Positions 1-4,755 of a stretch of 5,395 bases of DNA are shown here, piece by piece. How positions within the stretch are numbered: position 1 is the stretch's first letter; each line of letters opens with the position of its first letter. Below the pieces are notes generated by a model, which had not been told where the DNA came from, made no database searches, and was given only the letters and a program-made list of their open reading frames with translations. The translations under genes were made by a program, and so were the position numbers. The stretch comes from an uncultured beta proteobacterium. Lineage in GTDB: Bacteria > Pseudomonadota > Gammaproteobacteria > Burkholderiales > Rhodocyclaceae. The DNA is taken from assembly GCA_903930395.1 (NCBI GenBank), contig CAIYYE010000080.1, forward strand, positions 1 to 5,395, written 5' to 3'.

Positions 1-15
1 ACGCCAAAATCCGCC

Positions 16-42
16 TGGCGGCACCAAACCGGCGCCATTTTT
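16..42 (+). terminator. weak terminator-like hairpin of an upstream gene
   Basis: A 5-bp stem TGGCG (16-20) / CGCCA (33-37) with a 12-nt loop is followed directly by five T residues (38-42). It could close a gene lying left of the window. The stem is short and the loop large, so this is a weak call. Confidence 0.25.
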
Positions 43-142
43 CCCGTTTCGGCACATTTTCGGTGCTATTGCCCGGAAATACGCAGCTCACCGACGGCTT
101 GGGATTTCATTTACGGGCGCCGGTCTGTACACTGTGCGGATC

Positions 143-148
143 TATAAC
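143..148 (+). promoter_or_regulatory. possible -10 element for the 68-aa gene
   Basis: TATAAC at 143-148 matches the sigma-70 -10 consensus at five of six positions. It would start a transcript near 155, about 16 nt before the ATG at 171. No convincing -35 hexamer lies 16-18 bp upstream, so the call rests on the -10 box and its position only. Confidence 0.3.
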
Positions 149-170
149 ACGTCCTTTGGGAGAACGAAGC

Positions 171-377
171 ATGCGAGGTACGTTTGAGTACAAGCTCGAC
201 GGCAGCGGTGACGCCATCAAGTTGAATATCGATCTGGATGCAGTCAGCGCCAATGCCCTTGTTCGACTTGATCGCTACATCAACTGGTCCGACGTTCTTA
301 AATTGACGGAAAATGACCCGGAAGCCGCCTATGCCGCCGAGCGCCTGCATACGGTGTTGCAGCATCTGGGCAAGTGA
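171..377 (+). CDS. small hypothetical protein, 68 aa
   Basis: I do not recognise this family. I chose the ATG at 171 over an upstream in-frame GTG at 63 because a purine-rich GGGAGAA (159-165) stands at Shine-Dalgarno distance and a possible -10 (143-148) lies between the two starts. The protein begins MRGTFEYKLDG and has alternating charged and hydrophobic residues typical of two or three beta strands (about residues 3-25, including KLNIDLD). A more helical second half (about 28-67) contains Trp, Tyr and several Leu/Ala pairs. There is no signal peptide, membrane segment or Cys, so it is probably soluble and cytoplasmic. The gene stands alone between its own possible promoter and a strong terminator at 423-457. 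Codon use resembles the neighbouring genes, which supports it being real. Function is unknown. Confidence 0.65.
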   Translation: MRGTFEYKLDGSGDAIKLNIDLDAVSANALVRLDRYINWSDVLKLTENDPEAAYAAERLHTVLQHLGK

Positions 378-422
378 GGCACGACAAGCCGTCGTAGGCT
401 GCTTCAAGGAGTCAGCCGGATC

Positions 423-457
423 AAGGAGCCAGGGCGTATGCCTTGCGCTCCTTTTTT
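423..457 (+). terminator. intrinsic terminator after the 68-aa gene
   Basis: The stem AAGGAGC (423-429) pairs with GCTCCTT (447-453). It continues as CAGGGC (430-435) with GCCTTG (440-445, one G:T pair), with C446 bulged and a GTAT loop. The descending arm runs into six T residues (452-457). This is a well-formed Rho-independent terminator 45 bp after the stop codon at 377. Confidence 0.85.
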
Positions 458-501
458 CATGCCAACGATCTGGCTTGCAGGGCCGATCATGATGGCGAAT
501 A

Positions 502-521
502 TTTGTCATGTAAACGACAAA
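502..521. repeat. short inverted repeat, possible operator
   Basis: TTTGTC (502-507) and GACAAA (516-521) form a perfect 6-bp dyad with an 8-bp spacer, about 80 bp upstream of the TATAAT box at 600-605. It sits in an AT-rich gene-free stretch between a terminator and the next promoter, a place where operators are often found. No known regulator consensus is recognised, and an arm this short can arise by chance. Confidence 0.3.
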
Positions 522-599
522 AAATCTGGCTTTTTCTGCACCATGTCGGTGCCTTGAAATTTAAATCTAACTATATGATAAAAAAAGGAAATACGACTC

Positions 600-605
600 T
601 ATAAT
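600..605 (+). promoter_or_regulatory. -10 promoter element of the HhH-protein gene
   Basis: TATAAT at 600-605 is a perfect sigma-70 -10 hexamer followed by GCGCGCC. A transcript would start near 612, giving an untranslated leader of about 29 nt before the ATG at 641. The -35 position (about 577-582, GATAAA) is poor, but the 554-590 stretch is strongly A/T-rich with a run of seven A's. An activator or an UP-like element could compensate. Confidence 0.6.
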
Positions 606-640
606 GCGCGCCATTTTCAACCTCGGACAGGCCTGCATAC

Positions 641-1681
641 ATGACGCATATTTCCAATCACGGTTATCGTTTCGACGGCGATTTCGTTCATCTCAACGCG
701 GATGTGAATTTTTCCGATACCGATCTGGCTTCGGCCGCAGCATGGTCGCTGCAGCTTTGGGCCAGCGAAGACGGTTTCAAGGGCAATGAGCTGACCGGCG
801 TCAAGGTTGCCGAATTGGCCATTGACCCGATGCTCGGTGGCATTACCGTGACCGCCTGCTGTGCCGCCATCCCGCCGGCTGGCGTAGCCGATCAGGCCCT
901 GGCCCTGGCGCTGCTCTGCACGACGGCCGATGGTCTGAGCACGGTGCGCGATCTCGGACTCTACGAGGTGCGCCAGAATTTCTGCCAGCCCTGCCTGCTT
1001 GGCGATGTTCGCTGCACCCTGGCTGATGGCGCTGCCCGACTGACGATTGAAGCCATCCTCAATCCGCGCGCCGAAGACAACCTGAGCGGTACACTGGCGC
1101 TGGAAGTCTGGGCGCTGGATACGCCGTACGCCGGTGGTGCCTGGGTTGGCAGCCCGGTGGCCAGCGTCGTTGTCGGCATTCTCGGTGGTGGCAACCAATG
1201 GACCGACTGCCAGTACGACGTGCCGGCCGCCTTGCCGGCTGACGGCGCGGCATTGACCGTGATGCTGCGTGAATGGACGCCGGCTGGCTATGTCACCCGC
1301 GACTACCGCAATTTCGCCGCTGCCCCCGTCAAGGCCAAGCCGGCCCCGAAAGCCAAGGCCAAGCCGAAAGCTGCCGTTGCGGCGAAGCCGGCTGCCGTCA
1401 AGGCTGCTGTGCCTGAAGTCAAGGCCGTGGAGGTCAAGGCGGCTGCTCCGAAGGCTGTTGCCAAGCCTGCCAAGAAGGCGGCCAGCGACAAGGAAGCCGT
1501 CAAGCCGGTATCGATCAACAAGGCCAGCGAAAATGAACTCGCCGCCATCAAGGGTCTGTCCCGCGACGTTGCCCGCGCCATCATCGCCGCGCGTCCGTAC
1601 GCCGCGCTCGAGGATGTCTGCAAGGCAAAGGGTATTGGTCAGAAGAAGCTGGAAAAACTGCGCGCCTTGCTCGCGCTGTAA
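641..1681 (+). CDS. duplicated-domain protein with H1-like tail and C-terminal HhH domain
   Basis: This 346-aa protein has three parts. Residues about 16-108 and 133-225 are two copies of one beta-rich domain, aligned without gaps at an offset of 117 residues and sharing WA, G-x2-VA, GG, P and RD (W40/W157, G66G67/G183G184, R103D104/R220D221). Residues about 228-288 are a Lys/Ala/Pro-rich low-complexity linker like histone-H1 tails. Residues about 289-346 are a ComEA-type double helix-hairpin-helix: the first hairpin is around KGLS (304-307), where the usual second Gly is Ser, and the second is KGIG (330-333). The family knowledge is that HhH pairs bind the DNA backbone without sequence preference. 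No signal peptide or membrane segment is seen, so unlike ComEA it should be cytoplasmic. A C-x2-C motif (C115, C118) joins the repeats. A nucleoid or DNA-repair accessory role is inference. The start codon has only a weak Shine-Dalgarno (ACAGG). Confidence 0.88.
   Translation: MTHISNHGYRFDGDFVHLNADVNFSDTDLASAAAWSLQLWASEDGFKGNELTGVKVAELAIDPMLGGITVTACCAAIPPAGVADQALALALLCTTADGLSTVRDLGLYEVRQNFCQPCLLGDVRCTLADGAARLTIEAILNPRAEDNLSGTLALEVWALDTPYAGGAWVGSPVASVVVGILGGGNQWTDCQYDVPAALPADGAALTVMLREWTPAGYVTRDYRNFAAAPVKAKPAPKAKAKPKAAVAAKPAAVKAAVPEVKAVEVKAAAPKAVAKPAKKAASDKEAVKPVSINKASENELAAIKGLSRDVARAIIAARPYAALEDVCKAKGIGQKKLEKLRALLAL
686..1315 (+). repeat. tandem domain duplication inside the HhH-protein gene
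   Basis: Codons for residues 16-108 (686-964) and 133-225 (1037-1315) encode two copies of the same domain exactly 351 bp apart. Hand alignment over residues 37-108 gives 19 identities in 72 positions without a gap. The identities cluster at structural residues (W, G, P, RD). The copies are diverged, so the duplication is old. Confidence 0.65.
1316..1504 (+). repeat. Lys/Ala/Pro-rich low-complexity coding tract
   Basis: Residues 226-288 are built almost only from Ala, Lys, Pro and Val in short units such as KAKP, KPAA and VKAA, encoded by recurring AAGGCC and AAGCCG words. Such tracts are flexible and strongly basic, bind DNA non-specifically, and are prone to length change by slippage. The tract tethers the duplicated N-terminal domains to the HhH domain. 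Confidence 0.7.
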
Positions 1682-1699
1682 GCCGTCGGAAAGCAGGTC

Positions 1700-1735
1700 G
1701 CAAAAGGGTCAGCCTGCGCTGGCCCTTTTGCTTTT
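1700..1735 (+). terminator. strong intrinsic terminator after the HhH-protein gene
   Basis: A 14-bp stem runs from GCAAAAGGGTCAGC (1700-1713) to GCTGGCCCTTTTGC (1718-1731) with a CTGC loop and one T:G pair. TTTT (1732-1735) follows. It starts 18 bp after the stop codon. The A-run opposite the T-run could let it work in both directions, although no - strand gene faces it. Confidence 0.85.
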
Positions 1736-2012
1736 GGTGGTCCGCTGCAACAAACGGATACAAAGCGTTGCAATGCGTATGAAGTCATCGCCTTCGGATG
1801 ATGTGAAGATGCTCCTCATTCATCAAGCCAAAGGGAGCAAGCAAATGACCCCAATCGAAAACCCCCAACAAGGCGAAAACTGCCGTCAGGGCATGGATAT
1901 CCAGGCTTTCCTGAAGACCTCGCGGGACTATTTTTCGCACCCACTTCTTGCTGTCGGGACCAGGGAAGCTGATCCGGTCGTCGGCAGAAACTCAACATTG
2001 CCAAGGACTCCC
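1736..2012 (+). other. intergenic stretch with an in-frame upstream start for the Spy-like gene
   Basis: No recognised gene lies between the terminator at 1735 and the ATG at 2013. An AAGGGAG Shine-Dalgarno (about 1831-1837) precedes an ATG at 1845. From there the frame stays open for 56 codons straight into the Spy-like protein, which would give a 217-aa form. The 56 residues (MTPIENPQQG..., with a plausible MDIQAFLKTSRDYFSHPLL segment) use codons typical of the surrounding genes. No clear promoter hexamers were found. It may be an N-terminal extension, a separate small peptide gene that has lost its stop, or a chance open frame. Signal-peptide logic favours the start at 2013. Confidence 0.4.
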
Positions 2013-2498
2013 ATGAACAATTACCGCAAAGCCGTCCAATCCTTTCTTCTCGCCGCGAGCGTTGGTTTCTTCGCGGCCGGCCCGGTCATGGCCGACCCCG
2101 GTTGCGATCACATGAAGGGCCATTCGGAACGGCACGCCAGAATGATGGAGCAGCATCACACGAAATTGCACGACGCCCTCAAGCTCAGCGCCGAGCAGGA
2201 ACCTGCCTGGGCCAAGCTGATGGCATCAGAGCACGCGGGTGAGGCGATGCCTGTCGGACAAACCGAGGACTGGACGAAGCTCAAGGCGCCGGAACGGGCT
2301 GAAAAAATGCTTGAGATGGCCAAAGCCCGCCAGGCCCGGATGGCCGAGCATGTGTCCGCCCTCAAGGCGCTTTACGCAGTGCTTACCCCCGAACAGCAGA
2401 AGACCTTCGAGGATTTCCATAGTGGTCCTCGTGAGCGCATGTCGGGGAAGGCAGCGCCCAAAGCCAAGGCTGCCGACAAGCCGGCACCCCGGAACTGA
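2013..2498 (+). CDS. Spy/CpxP-like periplasmic protein with LTxxQ motifs
   Basis: This 161-aa protein begins with a textbook Sec signal peptide: basic MNNYRK, a hydrophobic core of about residues 7-22, and a likely cut after VMA at residue 27. The mature part is almost wholly helical and charged. It carries two LTxxQ-type motifs, LSAEQ (58-62) and LTPEQ (124-128), the hallmark of the Spy/CpxP family of periplasmic chaperones and envelope-stress sensors. Residues 31-53 hold one Cys, six His and three Met, hinting at metal binding as in CnrX/ZraP-like relatives. The last 16 residues are a Lys/Ala/Pro tail. The start at 2013 has AAGGA just upstream and puts the signal peptide at the N-terminus. 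A longer in-frame start at 1845 would bury it. Family placement is confident, while the exact role (chaperone, metal or stress sensor) is inferred. No two-component genes are adjacent. Confidence 0.85.
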   Translation: MNNYRKAVQSFLLAASVGFFAAGPVMADPGCDHMKGHSERHARMMEQHHTKLHDALKLSAEQEPAWAKLMASEHAGEAMPVGQTEDWTKLKAPERAEKMLEMAKARQARMAEHVSALKALYAVLTPEQQKTFEDFHSGPRERMSGKAAPKAKAADKPAPRN

Positions 2499-2518
2499 TC
2501 GCTGCGGGATGCACGTAA

Positions 2519-2535
2519 GCCCGGCATGGCCGGGC
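2519..2535 (+). terminator. GC hairpin after the Spy-like gene
   Basis: GCCCGGC (2519-2525) and GCCGGGC (2529-2535) form a perfect 7-bp stem with an ATG loop, 20 bp after the stop codon. No T-run follows, so it may stabilise the mRNA 3' end or assist Rho-dependent termination rather than act as an intrinsic terminator. Confidence 0.4.
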
Positions 2536-2646
2536 GCCGTGGCGACGCCTGAATAATCGACAGGATGTTCAGTATTTTCCCGTTTCAATCCGTCCGCAAT
2601 TTCAGTAGGATTATTAACGCAACTATTACTCGGGAGATTTGGCCGC

Positions 2647-2853
2647 ATGAAAGTGAAGTCTTCAATCGAACGTGGTGCTGAGTATCTGTGCACCAAACTG
2701 GGTGAATTTGTAACCGCCATCGAGCAGGTCGCCGTCGTCAAGGGGCTGGCCATGTGGGAAGTCGAGCGCCAGATCGGTGCCGGGATCCGGAGGCGCCTGA
2801 TAGTCTCGGAGCGCTCTTTGGTGCCGCGTCATCTGGCACCGGCCATGGCGTGA
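2647..2853 (+). CDS. small hypothetical protein, 68 aa
   Basis: I do not recognise this family. The protein is predicted to be largely helical. An amphipathic N-terminal half (residues about 5-40) holds one Cys and one Trp, followed by a strongly basic stretch around GIRRRLIVSERS (about 46-57) and a short proline/histidine tail. There is no signal peptide or transmembrane segment. The ATG at 2647 follows a GGGAG (2632-2636) at the long end of Shine-Dalgarno spacing, and no better in-frame start exists. Codon choice is like the neighbours, with many GCC, GTC, CTG and ATC codons, which supports coding. Upstream, TTTCAA (2583-2588) and TAGGAT (2606-2611) are 17 bp apart but match consensus poorly. 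The next downstream hairpin with a T-run is at 3078-3114. Function is unknown. Confidence 0.55.
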   Translation: MKVKSSIERGAEYLCTKLGEFVTAIEQVAVVKGLAMWEVERQIGAGIRRRLIVSERSLVPRHLAPAMA

Positions 2854-2884
2854 ATGATATCTTTGAAAAAAATTCGAAATAGGC

Positions 2885-2912
2885 TGGACATTCACGATCA
2901 GTGGAGTATTCT
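2885..2912 (+). promoter_or_regulatory. possible sigma-70 promoter of a short transcript
   Basis: TGGACA (2885-2890) matches the -35 consensus at five of six positions. TATTCT (2907-2912) matches the -10 at four of six, with a 16-bp spacer. Transcription would start near 2919 and meet the terminator at 3078-3114, giving an RNA of roughly 195 nt. The prediction is by eye. Confidence 0.35.
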
Positions 2913-2977
2913 GAACTTGAGTTTTGGGTTGTAGCAGGTTCCACCAGAACGGTGTTTTTTAGATGACTGGAGGCTTT

Positions 2978-3019
2978 ATGGTTGATAGTCCGCCGCAGAT
3001 TCAAGAGAAGACCGAGTAG
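2978..3019 (+). CDS. possible 13-aa mini-ORF (leader peptide-like)
   Basis: ATG at 2978 is preceded by a near-perfect Shine-Dalgarno TGGAGG (2968-2973) with a 4-nt spacer. It encodes MVDSPPQIQEKTE and ends at TAG 3017-3019. The terminator hairpin starts about 60 nt later. The strength of the ribosome site for so short a frame is the main evidence. The peptide has no run of one amino acid that would suggest classical amino-acid attenuation. It may be a remnant of a longer gene. Confidence 0.3.
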   Translation: MVDSPPQIQEKTE

Positions 3020-3077
3020 CACCCCAACGGCAAATTGCCGCATACCCAGGCCATGAGTACCTAGGTCAAGGATTCAA

Positions 3078-3114
3078 GAAGCCCATGCCTGAAACGCATG
3101 GGCTTCATGCTTTT
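3078..3114 (+). terminator. terminator hairpin upstream of dinB
   Basis: GAAGCCCATGC (3078-3088) pairs perfectly with GCATGGGCTTC (3096-3106) around a 7-nt CTGAAAC loop. ATGC and four T's (3111-3114) follow. The 11-bp stem is very stable and the T-run is short and slightly displaced. It isolates dinB from upstream transcription, so dinB must depend on its own promoter. Confidence 0.65.
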
Positions 3115-3195
3115 GGGATCCCGATCAGGCCCATCCCTTCTGCGAAACAACAGGGACAATTCGTCATCAGCAGATGGCGTCCATTCCGGCTGATT

Positions 3196-3204
3196 TGATA
3201 TACT
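3196..3204 (+). promoter_or_regulatory. extended -10 promoter of dinB
   Basis: TGATATACT (3196-3204) contains the TGn extension plus TATACT, five of six with the -10 consensus. No good -35 is found 16-18 bp upstream, which is typical of extended -10 promoters. The expected start point, about 7 nt downstream, is 3211, the A of the dinB ATG. Confidence 0.55.
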
Positions 3205-3218
3205 GTATTTATGAACAG
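3203..3218. promoter_or_regulatory. LexA (SOS) box of dinB
   Basis: CTGTATTTATGAACAG (3203-3218) fits the gamma/beta-proteobacterial LexA operator CTGT-N8-ACAG at all eight fixed positions, with an A/T-rich core. It overlaps the end of the -10 element and the dinB start codon at 3211. Bound LexA would therefore block RNA polymerase directly. dinB is a classical SOS gene, so context agrees. Confidence 0.88.
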
Positions 3219-4353
3219 TATTCGTCGTATTGCCCACCTCGATATGGATGCCTTCTTCGCCTCCGTCGAATTGCTCCGTTATCCCGAGCTGCGTGGGCAG
3301 GCTGTTGTCGTTGGCGGACGCAGCGTGCATCAGCCGGTCGACTTGCCGGATGGCACCCGGCGTTTTTCACGCTTGCGTGATTATGTTGGTCGGGGCGTAA
3401 TTACGACCTCGACGTACGAAGCCCGTGCCTTGGGCGTATTTTCGGGCATGGGCCTCATGAAATCAGCAAAGCTGGCGCCGGAGGCCATACTGCTGCCGGC
3501 CAATTTCGAGGCCTATCGCCACTATTCGCAGCTGTTCAAGGCTGCAGTGCGGGCAATCGCGCCCAAAGTTGAAGATCGTGGGATCGATGAAATTTATATC
3601 GATCTCAGCGACATTCCGGAGGAGACCGCTCTCCTGGCCCAGCGTATCAAGGATGCCGTGTTTGCGGCGACCAGCCTGAGTTGTTCGATCGGCGTGACGC
3701 CCAACAAGCTGCTTTCCAAGATTGCCTCGGACCTCGAAAAGCCGAACGGACTGACGATACTCACCATGAGCGACGTGCCGGCGCGGATCTGGACTCTGCC
3801 TGCCAGGAAGGTGAATGGTATCGGGCCAAAGGCGAGCCAGCGCCTGGCAAGTCATGGCATTCAGACGATAGGCGAACTGGCGGCTGCGCCGACTGAATTT
3901 CTTGTCAGCAAGTTTGGTCAGGCGAGCGGCCTCTGGATGCATCGCATCGCCCACGGTATTGACGAGAGGCCAGTGGTCACCGAGTCGGAGCCCAAGTCGC
4001 TCAGCCGGGAAACGACTTTCGAGCGCGATCTGCATGCCAGCCAGGACAGGGCTGAATTGTCGGAGGTCTTCACTGCCTTGTGCCTGCGCCTCGGGGATGA
4101 TCTGAAACGCAAGGGTTATGCCTGCCGGACTGTCGGTATCAAAATCAGATATTCCGATTTTCACGCGGTCACCCGCGATGTCACGTTGCCGGTGGCGGTC
4201 TGTGATGGCGCCGAGATTCGCAAACTGGCCGGCCAGTGCCTCAAACGGGTTCCGCTGGAGCAGCGCATCCGCCTGCTCGGGGTGCGCGCCGGCGGGCTGG
4301 TCGAAGACAAAATGTCCGCTGCTTCGCTGGTCCAGGCAGAACTGCCTTGGTGA
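3211..4353 (+). CDS. dinB: DNA polymerase IV (Y-family translesion polymerase)
   Basis: The protein is 380 aa, against about 351 in E. coli. It adds nucleotides opposite damaged bases during SOS mutagenesis and stalled-fork rescue. The palm shows catalytic D11 in HLDMDAFF and D126-E127 in GIDEIYID. The steric-gate Phe is F16. SIGVTPNKLLSKIASDLEKP (159-178) is the conserved palm segment, VNGIGPKASQRL (201-212) the thumb helix-hairpin-helix, and residues about 260-365 the little finger. The C-terminus QAELPW (375-380) looks like a beta-clamp binding motif. Residues about 38-60 are an insertion of roughly 20 aa in the fingers relative to E. coli. The start is forced: TGA at 3196-3198 closes the frame upstream, and the next Met lies after D11. 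No Shine-Dalgarno precedes the ATG. A LexA box (3203-3218) overlaps the start, so expression should be SOS-induced. Confidence 0.96.
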   Translation: MNSIRRIAHLDMDAFFASVELLRYPELRGQAVVVGGRSVHQPVDLPDGTRRFSRLRDYVGRGVITTSTYEARALGVFSGMGLMKSAKLAPEAILLPANFEAYRHYSQLFKAAVRAIAPKVEDRGIDEIYIDLSDIPEETALLAQRIKDAVFAATSLSCSIGVTPNKLLSKIASDLEKPNGLTILTMSDVPARIWTLPARKVNGIGPKASQRLASHGIQTIGELAAAPTEFLVSKFGQASGLWMHRIAHGIDERPVVTESEPKSLSRETTFERDLHASQDRAELSEVFTALCLRLGDDLKRKGYACRTVGIKIRYSDFHAVTRDVTLPVAVCDGAEIRKLAGQCLKRVPLEQRIRLLGVRAGGLVEDKMSAASLVQAELPW

Positions 4354-4373
4354 TGCCAGCAATCTGATGGTCG

Positions 4374-4399
4374 GATAACGCCGAACGGTGCGGCGTATC
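4374..4399 (+). terminator. hairpin after dinB
   Basis: GATAACGCCG (4374-4383) pairs with CGGCGTATC (4391-4399) apart from one bulged A, around a 7-nt loop, 20 bp after the dinB stop codon. No T-run follows, so termination would need Rho or the hairpin only protects the 3' end. It is the only clear structure between dinB and 4555. Confidence 0.35.
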
Positions 4400-4554
4400 T
4401 CGGCATCCGGGGGGCTGGGCCGACCTACGACATGACCGGGATGATTTGTTATTGAATTTCGCGTTTTTCGAGTATTGGTTGTGGCGGATACTTCTGGAAT
4501 ATTTCGCAAAAAGGTGTAGAGTTAGATCAGAAATTCATGTGTTGAGGTGAACAA

Positions 4555-4755
4555 ATGGCTATCCAATCAGTAGCTTCCAGTATCAGCGCCTATGCCAATT
4601 CAAGTACCCAGGCGACGCAGGCGCAGCAGGCTCAACAGGTCGAGCGACGTGAGCCGCCTCCTGCCGAGCGTGTCGAACTCAAGGAAGAGGCACCGCGCCC
4701 GGTCAAGAATGCACAGGGGCAGCTGACCGGTACCTTGGTCAACGCGACAGCTTGA
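4555..4755 (+). CDS. small Gln/Pro-rich protein with conserved C-terminal motif, 66 aa
   Basis: I do not recognise a named family. The N-terminus MAIQSVASSISAYANSS is small-residue rich and could form an amphipathic helix. Residues about 18-30 are an Ala/Gln/Thr tract and about 33-49 a Pro/Glu/Arg-rich, probably disordered stretch. The last 15 residues, N52 to A66, match the end of the next protein at 11 positions (N-x2-G-Q-x-T-G-T-L-V-N-x-T-A). No signal peptide or membrane segment is seen. The start is well supported by GAGGTGA (4544-4550) 4 nt before the ATG. The next gene begins 36 bp after the stop, with no terminator between, so the two are probably co-transcribed and end at 5222-5248. 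No convincing promoter was found in the 200 bp upstream. Function is unknown. Confidence 0.75.
   Translation: MAIQSVASSISAYANSSTQATQAQQAQQVERREPPPAERVELKEEAPRPVKNAQGQLTGTLVNATA

Larger units (their letters stand above)
2919..3114 (+). ncRNA. candidate small RNA or leader transcript
   Basis: The segment is bounded by a possible promoter (2885-2912) and a terminator hairpin (3078-3114), and lies in the gap before dinB. It contains a good Shine-Dalgarno, a 13-codon ORF and a small GC hairpin (3028-3040). It matches no RNA family that I recognise. It could be a small RNA, a dual-function RNA with a peptide, or a 3' extension of the 68-aa gene's mRNA. Confidence 0.3.
2854..3195 (+). other. gene-poor stretch before dinB
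   Basis: No conventional gene is seen here. The stretch is more A/T-rich on its left half than the genes. It contains a possible promoter (2885-2912), a Shine-Dalgarno with a 13-codon mini-ORF (2978-3019), a small palindrome CGGCAAATTGCCG (3028-3040) and a terminator hairpin (3078-3114). An ATG at 2854, touching the preceding stop codon, opens a 26-codon frame with A/T-rich codons that is probably chance. 3115-3195 shows nothing beyond the palindrome GGGATCCC. Confidence 0.5.

Noticed and set aside
126..141. CTGTACACTGTGCGGA as a second LexA box
   Set aside because: Only the left half (CTGT) fits; the right half is CGGA rather than ACAG.
617..1198. Open frame of 193 codons on the - strand opposite the HhH-protein gene
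   Set aside because: It lies wholly against a convincing coding frame with promoter, repeats, HhH domain and terminator on the + strand. Its product is low-complexity with no family resemblance.
1269..1844. + strand frame running from 1269 into the Spy-like gene
   Set aside because: Up to 1681 it is a shifted frame of the Lys/Ala/Pro tract (Arg/Ser/Pro-rich product), and it crosses the terminator at 1700-1735. Only the part from 1845 or 2013 has a ribosome site.
2978..3193. Frame interrupted only by two TAG codons (3017 and 3062), which could suggest amber read-through or a pseudogene
   Set aside because: The frame passes through the terminator hairpin at 3078-3114, its product resembles no family, and two stops in 72 codons is near chance. 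No amber-suppression context is visible.
4465..4491. Possible flagellar sigma-28 promoter before 4555 (GCGGATAC resembling GCCGATAA)
   Set aside because: The -35 position (4465-4472) does not resemble TAAAGTTT, so only half of the promoter fits.
3463..4509. Long open frame of 348 codons on the - strand opposite dinB
   Set aside because: It is antisense to an unmistakable DNA polymerase IV, has no recognisable domain, and is the expected mirror frame of a GC-rich gene.
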